NCBI GenBank assembly: GCA_013180625.2
Contig: SNVD02006885.1
Span: 62,001 to 126,000 of the forward strand
Source of the DNA: Boswellia sacra
Taxonomy: Eukaryota; Streptophyta; Magnoliopsida; Sapindales; Burseraceae
Direction of reading: 5' to 3'
DNA length: 64,000 nucleotides
In this document: positions 25,101 to 38,108 of the stretch, piece after piece
Position numbering within the stretch: position 1 is the stretch's first letter
Layout of the letters: every line of letters starts with the position of its first letter
Translations under genes and position numbers: made by a program
Notes under the pieces: generated by a model
The model's input: the letters and a program-made list of their open reading frames with translations, nothing else
The model's database searches: none
What the model was told of the DNA's origin: nothing

Positions 25101-27461
25101 ACCCAATCGATCAAACTTGAACAAGAACGGCTCAGGGCCCACAATCCCATCGGGGCTTGGGACCCCATGTACCGGCGTAGCCACGTGATCAAAGAAGCCG
25201 CCATGCTCGTCATACGTGATCACAAGCAAAGTCTGGTTCCACTGTGGGCTAGCCCTCAAAGTCTCATAAACTTCCTTGACAAACATCTGTCCCTGATACA
25301 CATCGTGCGACGGATGATCGTCATTGGCTGGCTCCAACTTAGTGTCCGTGTATCGCTGCTCCACCACAACATAACCCGGAAGCTTACCTTCTTTCGCGTG
25401 TTGCTTAAACGACAAGTCGTAGGGATGAAATTTTCCCACGTATTTGAGCTTCCTCAAGTTCCTGTAGAACAATGTGGCCGGAATATTCTGATAGTATATT
25501 CCGAACGAAATTCCGGCATCATCGAGGTTCTCAAAAATTGTTCTTTGTGGATAGCCTTTGATTAGTAGGGCCGGAATGTTGCTCGTGGCTCCGGCCGATG
25601 TTCCCGAGTGTACAAATAGTCGATTTGGTTGCGTTGAGGATGGTACAGACGCAAACCACCTTAAACATGACACAACACAATTGCTATTAAAATTTATATA
25701 ATTATAGTTAAAAACAAAAAAACAAAAAAACAACCGACTTCGCTGTTTTAATTAATTTATTATATGACTATATGTAAGTTTCTAAAATAAATTATATTAA
25801 TATATTGTTTACTTATATTCTTTAGTGGAAACTCAAGTAATTAACCCTTAAATCATTTATTATTGTTGTTGTTGTTGTTAATATTATTATTACAAAATCT
25901 AAAATTAATGAAAAGATCTCAAGTTTCAACCTTATATTAGATCATGCAAACAACTCGATCCACAAAACATAAAATCACGTATCAATGAAATTAACTTTAA
26001 CCGGTATCATAATATGACTTCACTAAAGATAATCATTATTTACATAAGTTGTTTATTTAATTATTAAAGAATATCATAATAAGAATATAACTTCATCCTA
26101 ATAAGAATATTAATTCAATAATAAGGGAAGCAAAATCCTGGCAAATGTCCGGGTTTATATAATAATAAAATTAATTTATAATTTTTCTTAATTCTTAAAT
26201 TTTTAAACAAATTAGTCATGATTAATGACTTTCTTCTTAAATTCTATCTCAAATTTTGCTTAACAAGTAATTTTTACTAAATTATGAGTGACAAGTGGAT
26301 GGACTGATAAGATAATTTAAATTTATGTCAAGTTATTTTGGATGCATGATTTTGGAATAAATTTTGAGAGGTATATCAATACTCATTAATTATTGGATAA
26401 GCTTTATATAAAAAGTATTTTTATGAAATTAGAACATGAAAATTATTACAACAATTATTGGACCAGAGAATGCTATTTGCATGATAAGGCCAAATTGATG
26501 TATGCAGATGGTAAAATTAATTCAAATCAGTTTCTATTTTCTAATTTAAATGATTGTTTTCATATGGTAATTAAAATTCAATCTCTCATCTTATCTTTAT
26601 CTAATGTGAAATGATATATATTCATATTAATTTAATAACGAATCTAATCATACTTTATATATATAGAAAGCTTTTTGTACAATATTAGAATGATTCAAAA
26701 TAAGGTCGTTATAATATACTAAAGGTAAAATATTAATTCACTTTCATCTAACATTAGAAATATGAATTATTATGAATTAACATAAATATTATTAAAAGAT
26801 CGTTTTTTATGAATTATTATGACGTTACATCCACTTCGAGATTCCCTCTAGTTGGTGACCGTTGTTGTCATAATCATTAATGATAGAGTTAATAAAATTT
26901 ATGAGAGAAAGAGTAGAGAAAGCCAATCAAGAAGTGTAACATGAATAAATAAATAATGCAATATTGGATGGATGAAGGATTAAGTAGGCACCTGTCAAAC
27001 ACCGCAAATTCTGAGACAAGAGACTTGTACACGGCAACCTGATCAGGATCAAAGCCATTCATGACGTTCTCAGACATGTTCAAGGAAGGGTCCATGGAGA
27101 AAGCTTGTTGAGCGAAGCCATTCATGGGAGGAGGGTCAGCTGAAGTGTCATTGGACCCAAATATTTGCTCTCTAATGGCTTGGAAGGAGTGGCCAGGATC
27201 AGGGTCTACGTACTGAGCCTGGCTCTTGAAATAGAACTTCTGAGAGTTGGGGTCGGCTGTGGACAATGGGTTGGATTCAGAACCATCCACACCGTTGATT
27301 TCAGGGTCGAGCTTCTTCATCCATCCGATCATGTGATCGAAGGAACGGTTTTCCATCACAAGTACAACTATGGTCTTGATTGGGCTAGCACAAATCTTGG
27401 TGTTGAAATTGCGATGGAGAAGTATGAAGATAAAGAAAAGGAAGCTTGGTTTGGTGAACAT
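22183..27461 (-). CDS. NPC: Non-specific phospholipase C (phosphoesterase family)
   Basis: Four exons on the minus strand: 27461-26992, 25659-25052, 22839-22660, 22478-22183. They join in frame at GT/AG sites to 517 codons, the normal length for the signal-peptide-bearing NPC group. The enzyme hydrolyses membrane phospholipids to diacylglycerol and the phospho-head group. Residues 1-25 form a signal peptide. The first conserved motif ENRSFDH is at 37-43, TSAGATSN at 177-184, NDDHPSHD lies mid-protein, and DEHGG at 307-311; the C-terminal part has [14 protein letters not shown]. Sequence is closest in memory to NPC2/NPC6, but I cannot separate the two. Met1 at 27461 is the first ATG; two codons of sequence upstream are not Met. 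Introns 1 and 2 are long (1.3 and 2.2 kb). All catalytic motifs look intact. Confidence 0.94.
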
Positions 27462-29457
27462 TCTTTGTTGCAAGGGAGAATTTCAAAGTTGTTAGAGCTT
27501 CAGCTGGCTGCCTCAGCCCGTGAACTCTTTATGAGAAAGCTGTACCTTCTGTGGTTGTGACAAAAACAGGGTTTTATTTGTCCATTTCTTGGTTCTTCCT
27601 GACATTTGTGTTGACGTTTCTTTCCCTCTTTAAGAAATCGGTAGCGTTGGTTTGGCTAGGTTGGGTTTTTTATTATTTTACGAGCAACGATACATCCACC
27701 ATTCTCTCTCTTTTTTTTTTTTTTTTCAACCTAACTTGAGACTTGACACGATAAGTTATCATTAAAACAAAAAATAAATTAAATTAAATTAAAAATATGA
27801 TAATTATCTATCTAATAATATCTTACTATAAAATGTTAGTTGTAAATAAGTTACAAGTATAACATTATTTTTATAAAAATAAAAATATTAATAAAAATAA
27901 CATTATTTTTATAAAAATAAAAATATTAATAAAACCTGTTATAGAAAGATTTGGAGCAATATTGGAGATATCAAATGATAAAATAGCATTTTTGGTATGA
28001 TCGTATCGTTAACCTTTTATATTTCATGTAAGATTTGATTTTTAAATTTTGGATTTCAATCCATCATTTTCCTTTAAAGTAGGATTTTTTTTTCCTTTTT
28101 AATACCCTACCCTTTCGAGAAAATCAAATCCTTATTACTTGTTATCGATTGTTTGAAAGATAATTCGTTTGATTCTGAATCCTGGGATGGTAGCTGTCAA
28201 ATATTTAATAAGATTACCAATGCTTCAAAAAAGTTGATACTCTCTCATATGTTCTACAACAAATTGTTTCAAGGCACATGAAAGAATCCTAATCCTAATC
28301 CTAATTAATTAAAAATCTGATTTAAATTTAAAAGCAAGTTAGGATTTCTAATTTTAAGCATCAGGATGCAAATCTTGGACGCGCTATTTATTACAATATT
28401 TTTTCTTTCCAATTTATAAATTTAAACCAAACCCCCTGATCCTAGTTAATTAATTAACGTAGATAAAATTGATAATGAAATTAATAATTCTAAATATGCA
28501 ACCTAGCATAAAATCAATACGTGATCCTATATACATTATGAGTAATTACCACATTATCTGTTATAGCTTTATTTATTTATTATTATCATTTGTAACCTAT
28601 TCATGATATTTTGTCAAAGTGATCAAATTACATAAAGATGATTGTACAGGACAGTTGTACGTAGAATATTACAAATTTTAAATAGCTCTCGTACGAACCA
28701 AATAATGTAATTAATCGGAATAAGCTAATTAAAGGAAGAAATCTAACAATACTACCGAATAAATTAATAATATAATCCTTTAAATTGAAATTTGCAAGTA
28801 TGCCATAGTAACCTTTCAATTTTCAAATATATTCTCTTTGGGGATTGAGTAATATTATCGTTGGCATTTCTTAGAAGGGAGAATGCAATGCCTAAACCCT
28901 CAAATAATTATGATTTAAAATTCTTATTACATATTTTGTTGTTAATTTGCTACTCTTGTTGATTTGAGTTATATTCTTAAAAGAAAATAATTACTGATAA
29001 GAGTCTAAATCATTCAGTTTGGCTCATTATATTTAACTTAAAAAGCTTCCTTAATATGAAATTCATTTAAAAAATTTCAAGTTGTTAAAATTTTTAAGTT
29101 GTTCACAAGAGTTTATAAGATATTAAAAGAATATTGTTAAATCTAACGTAAGCTCTCTTTAAGTTCACTTTTAAACGTCAAAATACCATCATATTATTGT
29201 AAAATACTACACTGTCCTTTATTTATACTAGAAAACTTTCATTAATATACTACTATAAGGTATTTTCATATTTATTAACAAAACATAACAAATAATTTTT
29301 TCTCATCAAAGACCTCCTATTTCATTAATAAATCATAATATTTCTATAAACTCAATGAGTAAACTTTATTTTCATAGTAAGTTTTTTTAAGTAGAACTTA
29401 TATAAAATTGAGAGTATATGTAAGAATTTTATGTTTAATTTATTTAATATGAAGGGT
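27462..29457. other. NPC 5' flank and AT-rich intergenic region
   Basis: The first 250 bp upstream of the NPC start should hold its promoter, and a poly-T run lies at 27708-27726. A 38-bp unit is exactly tandemly duplicated at 27859-27934 (starts ATAACATTATTTTTATAAAA). No gene is seen in the rest. Confidence 0.5.
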
Positions 29458-29651
29458 AATGTTACATGTACAACTCATCTACAATCATTTTTTATACAAC
29501 TTATAGTTAGGAAGCTGTCACTGACTGAATAAAAAATAAAAATAAATAAAAGATGTTAAATTGAATGACATAGTAATTACAAATCCAATGTTATCTTGTC
29601 AACTCAGATTGTATAAAAAATGATTGTATATGAGTTGTAAGTCTAGCATTA
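29458..29651. mobile_element. Short MITE with about 43-bp TIRs
   Basis: AATGTTACATGTACAACTC on the left pairs with AATGCTAGACTTACAACTC read from the right end. Both continue into TACAATCATTTTTTATACAA. It is 194 bp, non-coding, and its TSD is not clear. Confidence 0.75.
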
Positions 29652-30387
29652 TTTTAATATCAAAGTGTGAACACACATGCATGATTACTCACAAAAGTCT
29701 ATTATTCTTAGACAAGGATGAGGGGATCCAGCCCATTTAATCACATTAAATCCTTAATTAATATATTTTATGGATTCTCGAAGCTACAGAATTAACATAT
29801 TTGATATTGATAACAAATTTTATTATATACACATATATAGATATATGTTATTATCATTTATATATGTTGACACGAAACGTTAGTGGTTAAAGATAGATAA
29901 TAAGAGAATGGATTTAGATCAAATTAATTAAACATTTGGGGACAACACAAGTTGTTTATTATAAAGCATATTAAATTTTTAATTGGCATTTTGTCCTCTG
30001 TACCATTAGGGTTGATAATTTTATTTAATTCTATAGGTTACTACTTAACCCTAGTAATCTAAAATGAAACTAGCTCGTGTAGAAACAATTGAATTGAGTA
30101 GGATAATTTGGTTCTGAATTTAATTTTTGAAAAAAATATAAGATTCAAAATTTATATTAGACTTGCATTTTTAATATTTTTAATATCGGAAAAGCATTTG
30201 ATAGATGTTAAAATTTTGTTGTGGAAGTCAAAAATTGAGAAAAAAATTGTTGAAAAATCGAAAATGGACTAGTTTAATCATAGTCCATAAAAATTATTTT
30301 TAAATTGTAAGTAAGTCTAACTATAAAATATAGAGTCATCTCCATCTCTAAATATTTCTATAATTTTTTTAATTATTTCAAAATACA

Positions 30388-31031
30388 CTATAGTAAAACA
30401 TCGATAAATAAATATTCGATAAAATAATAATTTTGGTTAAATAATAAAGTTTTCCAATCCCAAACTGGGGTCAATATATTAAATTAATAAATTTGTTAAA
30501 TGCATAAGGTAATTTTTTTTTTTCAAATTCTTTGGAACCCAACTAAAATATAAATTATAATCGATTAAAAACATAAAATAAATAACATTGAAATTTCATA
30601 ATCTTAAGATGATTTTTTCTTAACGACTTTTAGTTTCTCAATTCTGTTCTTTTTTAAAATATGTATATAAAGTTTTTGGTTTTTTCTTCCTATCTGAACC
30701 AAACGCAATCACATCATTAATTTTTTGCAAAGTATGTACCACATTTAGTTTTTTTTTTTCACATTATAGCAAGTAATTATTTAAGTAACTATTGCTTAGA
30801 TGGCTTCCTTCAAGAATATATTTGGTAAAATGCTGTTATTTATAACACATACATGAATTTGATAGAAAGAATAATATATGTATAAATAATTAAACATAAA
30901 AATTTTCTTAAATTAATAATTATTTATTTGTCGATAAATTAATAAATTATTCAGTTTAAATAAATAATCTCTATAAAAACTATTTTTTTATTGTCTCAAT
31001 AATATTACTTTACCAAGATTTTACTATAAGT
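30388..31031. mobile_element. MITE with CTATAGTAAAA termini
   Basis: The left end CTATAGTAAAACATCGATAA matches the right end read inward, TTATAGTAAAATCTTGGTAA, and the similarity goes on to AATATT. The interior is AT-rich with no frame. I could not find a matching TSD. Confidence 0.6.
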
Positions 31032-31332
31032 ATAAGCATAGATTTCTATACTTCTATTAATCAATCATTTTCTTTTTTATTTACTCAACTTTCTGGTTAA
31101 AGGTAGCAGTGGGATATATAGTGACCATATAATATCATATTCAACTGTCAAGGCCCGTGTTATTAAATAAACTATCCCTATTGGTTTGAAGATTTGATGC
31201 CATTAAACAATTACTAATTGACAATGCATATTTATAACCACAATATTATTCATTATAAACCTTTGAAACTTCAATAATATAGAAACATTTATCTATGATA
31301 TAAACCATTATAAGTTTTGATATTATATATTA

Positions 31333-31932
31333 GGGTCAATTCTCTGAACCTCTCACGAGGTTTGTCAAAATCCAACGTGACCACTTCTAAGTTATGAAAA
31401 TCTCATATATCTCCCCTCTCTGTTAGAAACTGTTATAAATTCCGTTAAAAAAAATAAAATTTTCAAATTATCCATAGTTGACTAATCAAAAATATTCAAA
31501 ATTTTAAAATAAAAATAAAATTCAAAACTTTCTAATACTCTTTTATCAACCACTACCCCAAGAAGGCTTAAAAGAAACTATCACAATTATGCATAAAATT
31601 AAAAAAGAAACTTTATATTAAAAAAATTACATTAAAATAATTTATTAAAATCTTGAAATAATAAAAAATTTGTCATATTTGTGCCTAGAATAATTTTCTT
31701 ATAAAGTTTAATTCTTTAAAGGCAACTTCTTTATTTTTCTAATTTGATTTTTTTTATTTTTAAAGTTTCAGATATTTTTAATAGCCAATTAAGGGTAATT
31801 TGAGAAAATATACATTTTTAATATAAATTTTTAATTGTTCTTAAAGGAGAGGAGAAGTATGTGATATTTTTAAAACTAGAGTAGCCATGTGAGATTTTGA
31901 AAAACCTCAGGGAAAGTTTGTGAAATTGACCA
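31333..31932. mobile_element. Mutator-like long-TIR MITE with 9-bp TSD
   Basis: GGGTCAATTCTCTGAACCTC (left) pairs with TGGTCAATTTCACAAACTTT (right, reverse complement), with about 100 bp of imperfect TIR. Flanks are TATATATTA (31324-31332) and TATACATTA (31933-31941), identical at 8 of 9 bases. The length is 600 bp and no coding frame is found. Confidence 0.8.
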
Positions 31933-31941
31933 TATACATTA

Positions 31942-33263
31942 TGGTTTAGAGCAATGTTACGCTACAAAAGTATGTATACAAAGTTTATATACAAAATTGG
32001 TCTTGTATCATTCATTCATCAACATTTATTATATAATATCTCGTGAATATATATATTCACAAAATATTTTATATTATGTAACTATGTCATGTCAATTTGT
32101 GCAAATTAAGATATTTCTATAAATAGTTTCAATAAAAAATACTACAAAAATACTTTTATAGTTATTATAATAAAGTTATTATGTCTTACTAATTAATACA
32201 TTTATGTATTTATTCAATAATAAAGTTGACTCAACCTTTGAATTGCATGTATTGAAAAAGTTTTCGGTGGAAGGAGCATACCATGTTATTTATATATTCC
32301 TCTATTGAAATCACTTTAAGTATGTTGTCATTTAAGAAATAATCTAGTTTTGGTTAGAAAGGAGAGAAAAAGAAGAAAATGAATAGATCACAGTGTTATT
32401 GGACAAAGTCACAAAGATTATACACGAGGCATATATCTTGTAAGAGTAAGGCATATGAACCTTCAAAAATACTTTCTTTACTTCTTTTTTTGGAAGTACC
32501 CTCGCTACTTTAAAGTTAGACTAATTAAAATTATATCTAAAAATATAAACAATTAAAATACAATAAATCCATATTATCAATAAAAGTTCAATAACCTAGT
32601 ATTTTATTCAAAACAAGATTACTATAAAACAAAAATTGAAAAGTTTAACCATAAAATACATGAAAAAAAATTCTAGATTAACCGTACGTTAATCAGTTAT
32701 CAATTAAGTATACTTATAAATAGATACATACTCATTATAGTTATAAGGATAGACATTGAAATGAATCATATGATAGAAAGGGAAAGCACATATTGCCTCC
32801 AAGGCATGATGAGAGTGACAAATAATTGCAAATTAGATGGTGAGAGTGACAAATAATTACGAATTATATAAAGTTGGCAAATCCACTACGCCATTCTCAA
32901 CTTGAGTGGATATTCTTTTCAAATTCCTAGAATATAATCAATAAAACAACCACGTTTACACGTTTGTTAACAGCCTCAAGCTACAACAATTCAATTGTTG
33001 TTCTCAAAATAATCATTACTGTTGTAATTTTGGTATATAAGTTACTCATATTGATTAATTGTAACACCAAGTCCGAAGTATTATGTTATATATTCAAGTA
33101 TGAAAGGCTAATAGAGTCTGCAAGTGAGTGTGAAATAAGGTGGGGTGCTATTGGAATCCTTTAAGTGAAAAATAGTGGGCAAGTGGGAGAGAACATGGGA
33201 GAAGCGAGACGAGAAACATGAGAAATAATATGAGAGCAAGAGTGAAGTGTTATAAATAAGTAA
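31942..33263. other. AT-rich intergenic region
   Basis: No gene is supported. A short duplicated phrase GGTGAGAGTGACAAATAATT (or ATGAGAGTGACAAATAATT) occurs at about 32808 and 32838. 33255-33263 is the left TSD of the next element. Confidence 0.4.
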
Positions 33264-34558
33264 GAGATACTAACAATTTAACTCCTAAGGTTAAGTGAAA
33301 ATATAAATTCTTCCTTGCAAGATTTGAAATTACAAATTACCCCCTGATTTTTGAATTCTGACGTTAAATTAAACGAAAAAGGAGGAGAGAGAAAAAATTC
33401 TTTACAATTTTACCAAAATAACCTCATGTTCGGTCATTTAACATTAACAATTTACCCTCTGAGATTAAGTAAAAATACAAATTCCCCCCACACCGCCATC
33501 AATACCCATTTTGTCTCCCCTTTACCAGCAATCTCTACCACCTCTCCCTAGTGCTTCACCAAATCTTCCCCCCACACCGCTATCATCTAGGGGTGGCGAT
33601 TTGAATCATGACACCCGAACATGACACGAATACGACACGAACACGACACACGATTAATAAATGGGTCGAATTCATGTTGAGGGTATTTGACACGCCAACC
33701 AGTTTAATGATATAAATAGTTAAATATATCTTGTCAATCATTAACATTCAAGCTCATTTAATGATATAATTTTTACCTTCTTATAACATATATATTATAA
33801 AACTGAAAATTTTATTTTATAAAGTAAATTAATTTACATACCAGTAAATTGTAGTGATTTTAATAATTTTTTTATACTAACAATTATTTATATTTTAAGA
33901 ATAATTTTAATTGATATAAATATATAGAATATGATATACTATACATTAGATTAAACAATTAAGTAAATTATATTAATTAAATATGACACGATTACAACAC
34001 GTAGATGACATATTTAATAACCGTGTCGAATCCACTTTTCATGTCTTGTCACGAACAATTAAATGAGTTGACACACATGACATGAATTACCACCCTCACG
34101 ATCATCGTTTCCTTCTCTTCATTGGCGAAATTGCTTCTGTCATCAATTCTTCATCTCTCTCCTCTATTAGAACTCGCCACCGCCTAACTTGGGTTTGTTA
34201 ACTAAAGCTCAGATTAAAGGGTGGGTTCAATTTGGTTCAAATTTACTTTTTATTATTTATTCAATAAAGTTGTAAATATTTTTAATTATTATTGTTTTTA
34301 ATTATTATTATTGTTTTCATCCTAATTTTTTAATTATTTTTATCCTCGGGAGGGGGGAATTTGTATTTTTTTAACCTCAAGGGGTAAATTGATAAATATC
34401 CCTTAATTTTATCACATGAGTTTTATTTCCAATGATACCCCTACTCCGTTTAACTTAACGTAAGAATTCAAAAATCAGAGGACAATTTGTAATTTCAAAT
34501 CTTGCAAGAAGGAATTTGTATTTTCGCTTAACCTCGGGGGGTAAATTGTTAATATCCC
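33264..34558. mobile_element. Mutator-like long-TIR element with nested structure
   Basis: About 110 bp at the left end (GAGATACTAACAATTTAAC, with AGGTTAAG, CTTGCAAGATTTGAAATTAC and CTGATTTTTGAATTCT inside) match the reverse complement of the right end closely. Flanks AATAAGTAA (33255-33263) and AGTAAGTAA (34559-34567) agree at 8 of 9 bases. A second, inner inverted pair of the same terminal sequence lies at about 33438-33490 and 34347-34402, and a separate hAT-type MITE sits in the middle. No transposase is present. Confidence 0.85.
33588..34098. mobile_element. hAT-type MITE nested in the Mutator-like element
   Basis: Ends TAGGGGTGG and, read from the right, TGAGGGTGG. Both continue into ACACGA/GTGTC-rich sequence. 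Flanks CTATCATC (33580-33587) and CGATCATC (34099-34106) agree at 7 of 8 bases, an 8-bp TSD. It carries several CGACACGA/GACACG repeats and no frame. Confidence 0.8.
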
Positions 34559-34563
34559 AGTAA

Positions 34564-34772
34564 GTAATGATGTTTTTACAAGCTACTTATATAAACTTAC
34601 TTATACAAACTGATATGACATTCTTCTATGATCACCAAATCACTCATCTTAACTAATGTTATTTATTATTAGCATATATTTATTCTATTATTGATTCATT
34701 TATAAAATCATATTATGACATATCAGTTTGTATGAATAAGTTTGTATAAATAGTTTATAAGAGTAATATTAC
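34564..34772. mobile_element. Short MITE, almost a perfect foldback
   Basis: About 55 bp at each end are inverted copies; shared blocks are TACAAACTGATATGACA / TACAAACTGATATGTCA and TATA.AAACTTA.T.ATAC. It abuts the right TSD of the Mutator-like element, so one of the two inserted into the edge of the other. Confidence 0.75.
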
Positions 34773-37700
34773 TCGTTCAAAATTAGATGCATCTACCACT
34801 TGACACGTGTGTGAACTTGCCTTAATATCATGGAAATTTTTCAAAACTAGCCCCCAGTTTAGGGGCTTTCCAACCATAGCCCCATGGCCAAAATATTTTC
34901 CACATGGCCTCCAAGTCTGGAAATTCTCATAATGCCCCTTTGGCGTTAACTTTCTCTAACACACACTCAAACTAACTCATAACTCTCTCATTAACTCTCC
35001 TACTCACTTATCAAACTCATATTCAACTAACGAAAATATAAAAAACAAAAAATACAACAGTTTTATCACCATAAAAACGAAGGAAAATCAATTTGCAAGC
35101 TTTGAGAGGAAGTTGAACCAGTTTGAAAGATAAAGTTCTTTTCTAATTCATCTTTACAACCTTCGTCATATGTTTTAGCATGATTTTAACATTTAATTTC
35201 AAGCAAAATGTATAGAAATAGATTAATAAATTAAGAATAGAAGTTAGATTGATAATTTATCTATTTATTGTATGAAAATTACGTTTTCTGCATTGAAAGT
35301 TGAAGACGGGCTTGGATTTCCAGAAACTCAACAGTTCGACAGGAGTTCTACAATTAGATGATTATACAATTGAACTGTCGAATTGTCGAATTGTCAGACA
35401 ATCATCGAATTTCTGTCGAATTGTCGAACTCCATCATGGAATTGTTTAATTTTTGTTGAACTAAAATTCTACATTTAGACGATTGCACTATAAGACCGTC
35501 TAATTTTCTCTAAGGATTGTTTTTGTAAGGCTCTTCTAAAGTTTTTCTTCTTCTTTTTTTTTTCATGGTTTTTCACTACTTTATACAAATGTTTGAATTC
35601 ATATACGGCTTGTATTCAATTTGTGCTCATTTATGGTAGTACTGGTAGTTGAGAGATGCAAGCTAATGGTAGTTATCTGTACATTGGTGGAGAGGGAAGG
35701 CCATTATGTACTCTTCAGAGATGTTTTGATAATTTTTTGGAAGTAATTTAATTCTTTCCCTCAATATTTGTCTCCCTTTTATTCGTTCTGTTTTAGTAAA
35801 TGATAACAAGCATGTCAAAATTGACTAATACATGTTTTTTGCCTCCCATGGAGAGTCATAGGAAGAAAAATTGATGGCAGGCAAAGCAATAAGTTCTGTG
35901 GTGAAAAAGGGAAGTCGTCATCATTTCCTAAATCAAAAAAGCGGCAGCATCTACCGGACAAGGAAGAAATTGAAGATAGTGGTAGTAATACCTCTTTGAA
36001 TAATAATTTGCAATGTTCTTAAAATAATTTGAATTAATATGTATGAACAGAATTAACTGATTAGAAGCAATAATAAACCAAAAAACCAAAGCAAAGAAGA
36101 ACTAGAAAGCTAATTTAAGAGCAAAAGAACACATGAACTTGAATTCATACACTATAAATTCTTCCCTTGTGGGGAGGATAGGATTCATTCAAGGCCTTGT
36201 CTTCTAAGCTGAAACCATATGCTATTAATTTTTCCTCACTCTCCATTTCTTTGATTTTACAATCCCATTTCCGTTATCTCTCATGTCCCGTATGTTTACA
36301 AACATAAAGAGGAAAAGCTAGAAGGATTCAAGATGGGGGAAGCTAAGGAATTAACAATCTTAGAAGAACTTTCAAGATGAATGGTTATGTTTTCTTTCTC
36401 CAATCATAGGATCCAGTCATGGAGACGTACACGAAGATGTGAAGACTCTGCGACAGATTAACGTCACAACAATTAAGCACTAAGCACTATAATTAATATG
36501 CTTCAACATATTGTTTTCCCAACCACATTTCTTTGAGAGACTTGTTCTAGCCTGCTGTAACTGAATGAGTGACTAATTAACAGAACATAAGGATGGGAGT
36601 TCAATTCTTAGATGCCTTTCATAGCATGAAATGGAATGATTAATAATACTTGGAGAGTTATATTAGGATTATCATCTTCAACAAATTCTAAATCATCTTC
36701 TATACGTTGACACTCATACGTGTGGCATATTATCTGAACAGAAGCTTTTGCTCATTTTTTTTTGAACAAAGGATTCCTTGTTTTGTTCTCCACGTTTTTG
36801 CAATCCGCATTCCTATACTTAATTTTATACATCCATGTAGCGTGTCAACAAGAATAGCATGAAACTAAGATAATCATAATAACAACAGCTTAACAGCCGA
36901 AGTTATATCAAACAGAGAAATAATCACTTTTTTTTTCATTTGTGACTAGTGAGGGTGCTCAGCAAGTCCTTTTAAATGAGGAAAAATAAATTAAGCCAAG
37001 ACATTAACAACACAAACTCACAAGGGATTTTACTGCTTAAGGTCAAACTTCAGAGCTATTCTTCCACCAAAAATATCAAAAAGTTTAATAAATGGTAATC
37101 ATCATACTCATAAAATATTATACACCTTAGCCACGGATGAACCACAGCTTGCTTACATCTTGACAATTTATAATAACTCAATTGACTAAGGTACCAATAA
37201 ATATGAAAAAATAAATAAATAAATTGCTGGAGATAAAAAGTTTAAACTCATATTTTACATCATGAGTTATAAATGTTAATTTGAGATTAATTTCAAGTGT
37301 GTTACAAATATAATAAAAATACGAGTTACAAAATTTTTTATTTGTAAGTTACATGTTTTTATTAAGAACTTTATAATTTGGGAGTTTCAAGAGTCAATTT
37401 TTAGCTCACCTAAGTTAAGAGACGATTATATAAATGAGTCTCAAGCTTCTAACAAAAGAACTATATATTTATGTATTTTCACTATGTTTTTTAGGAACTG
37501 CGTCATGTGGAGAAGATTATTTTCTTCCGGTGATCTTACTCATCGAGGAGATAGATTGTGAGTATTAGGTTGTACGTTAGAGCCATTAAGTACCGATATT
37601 ATTCGCACAATGGAATAATTTTATGGCTTTAAAACAGTTATCTTTAACATGTCTTACAAGTGCTCTCCCCACGTATTTCTTACTCTTATCTCTTTATTTG

Positions 37701-38099
37701 TTACGCTTATTTAATTTATGTTTTATTATTTCTATAATATTATATATTTTTATTTAATAATTGTTTCGCTATTATATTTTATACTATATATTTTTATTTT
37801 ATGTTACACGTAATTTCTTAAAAGATCCGATTTTAATTATACTTCCTGTCCTATTTGACATCACTACTCCAGTCTGCAGTCTACTTTTACTTCTCCTCTA
37901 AGCTTTAATCCCTTCCTATATTTTTTTTTTCCAACTATATATATAAAGGCTAGGTAATGTAGTCCTCCTATGATTGGATGTCTAAAAAGTAAAAACCCAA
38001 CCAATGATATTGTGCCATTTTATGATATGAAATTACAATTTTGTTTATGAAATGGCTTTTAGACCAGTTACCACATCCGAGATATAATACCCGCTAAGA
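34773..38099. other. Intergenic region with an unrecognised gene-like fragment
   Basis: Mostly AT-rich and non-coding. A C-rich phrase at 34840-34935 (CTAGCCCCCAGTTTAGGGGC) looks like one end of another long-TIR element, but its partner is not in the window. GTCGAATTGTCGAA phrases repeat at 35370-35440. The only coding-like pieces are at 35656-36020, listed separately. Confidence 0.4.
35656..36020 (+). pseudogene. Unrecognised two-piece gene fragment
   Basis: 35656-35742 reads MQANGSYLYIGGEGRPLC and on to FDNFLE, then a GTAATT donor-like site. About 120 bp later, after an ATAG acceptor-like site (35861), a frame reads RKIDGRQSNKFCGEKGKSSS and ends NNNLQCS plus stop near 36020. Codon choice and amino-acid mix look protein-like, but the two pieces do not join in one phase at these sites. 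I do not recognise the family. It may be a captured or dying gene fragment. Confidence 0.3.
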
Positions 38100-38108
38100 T
38101 TAAAAAAA

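Noticed and set aside
26393..26614. Open frame of 73 codons on the plus strand
   Set aside because: It lies in NPC intron 1, is made of AT-rich codons, has no known motif and no sign of conservation. Likely chance.
37480..37570. Short coding-like phrase GTASCGEDYFLP after a splice-like TTTTTTAG
   Set aside because: Too short, no partner exon in reach, no known motif.
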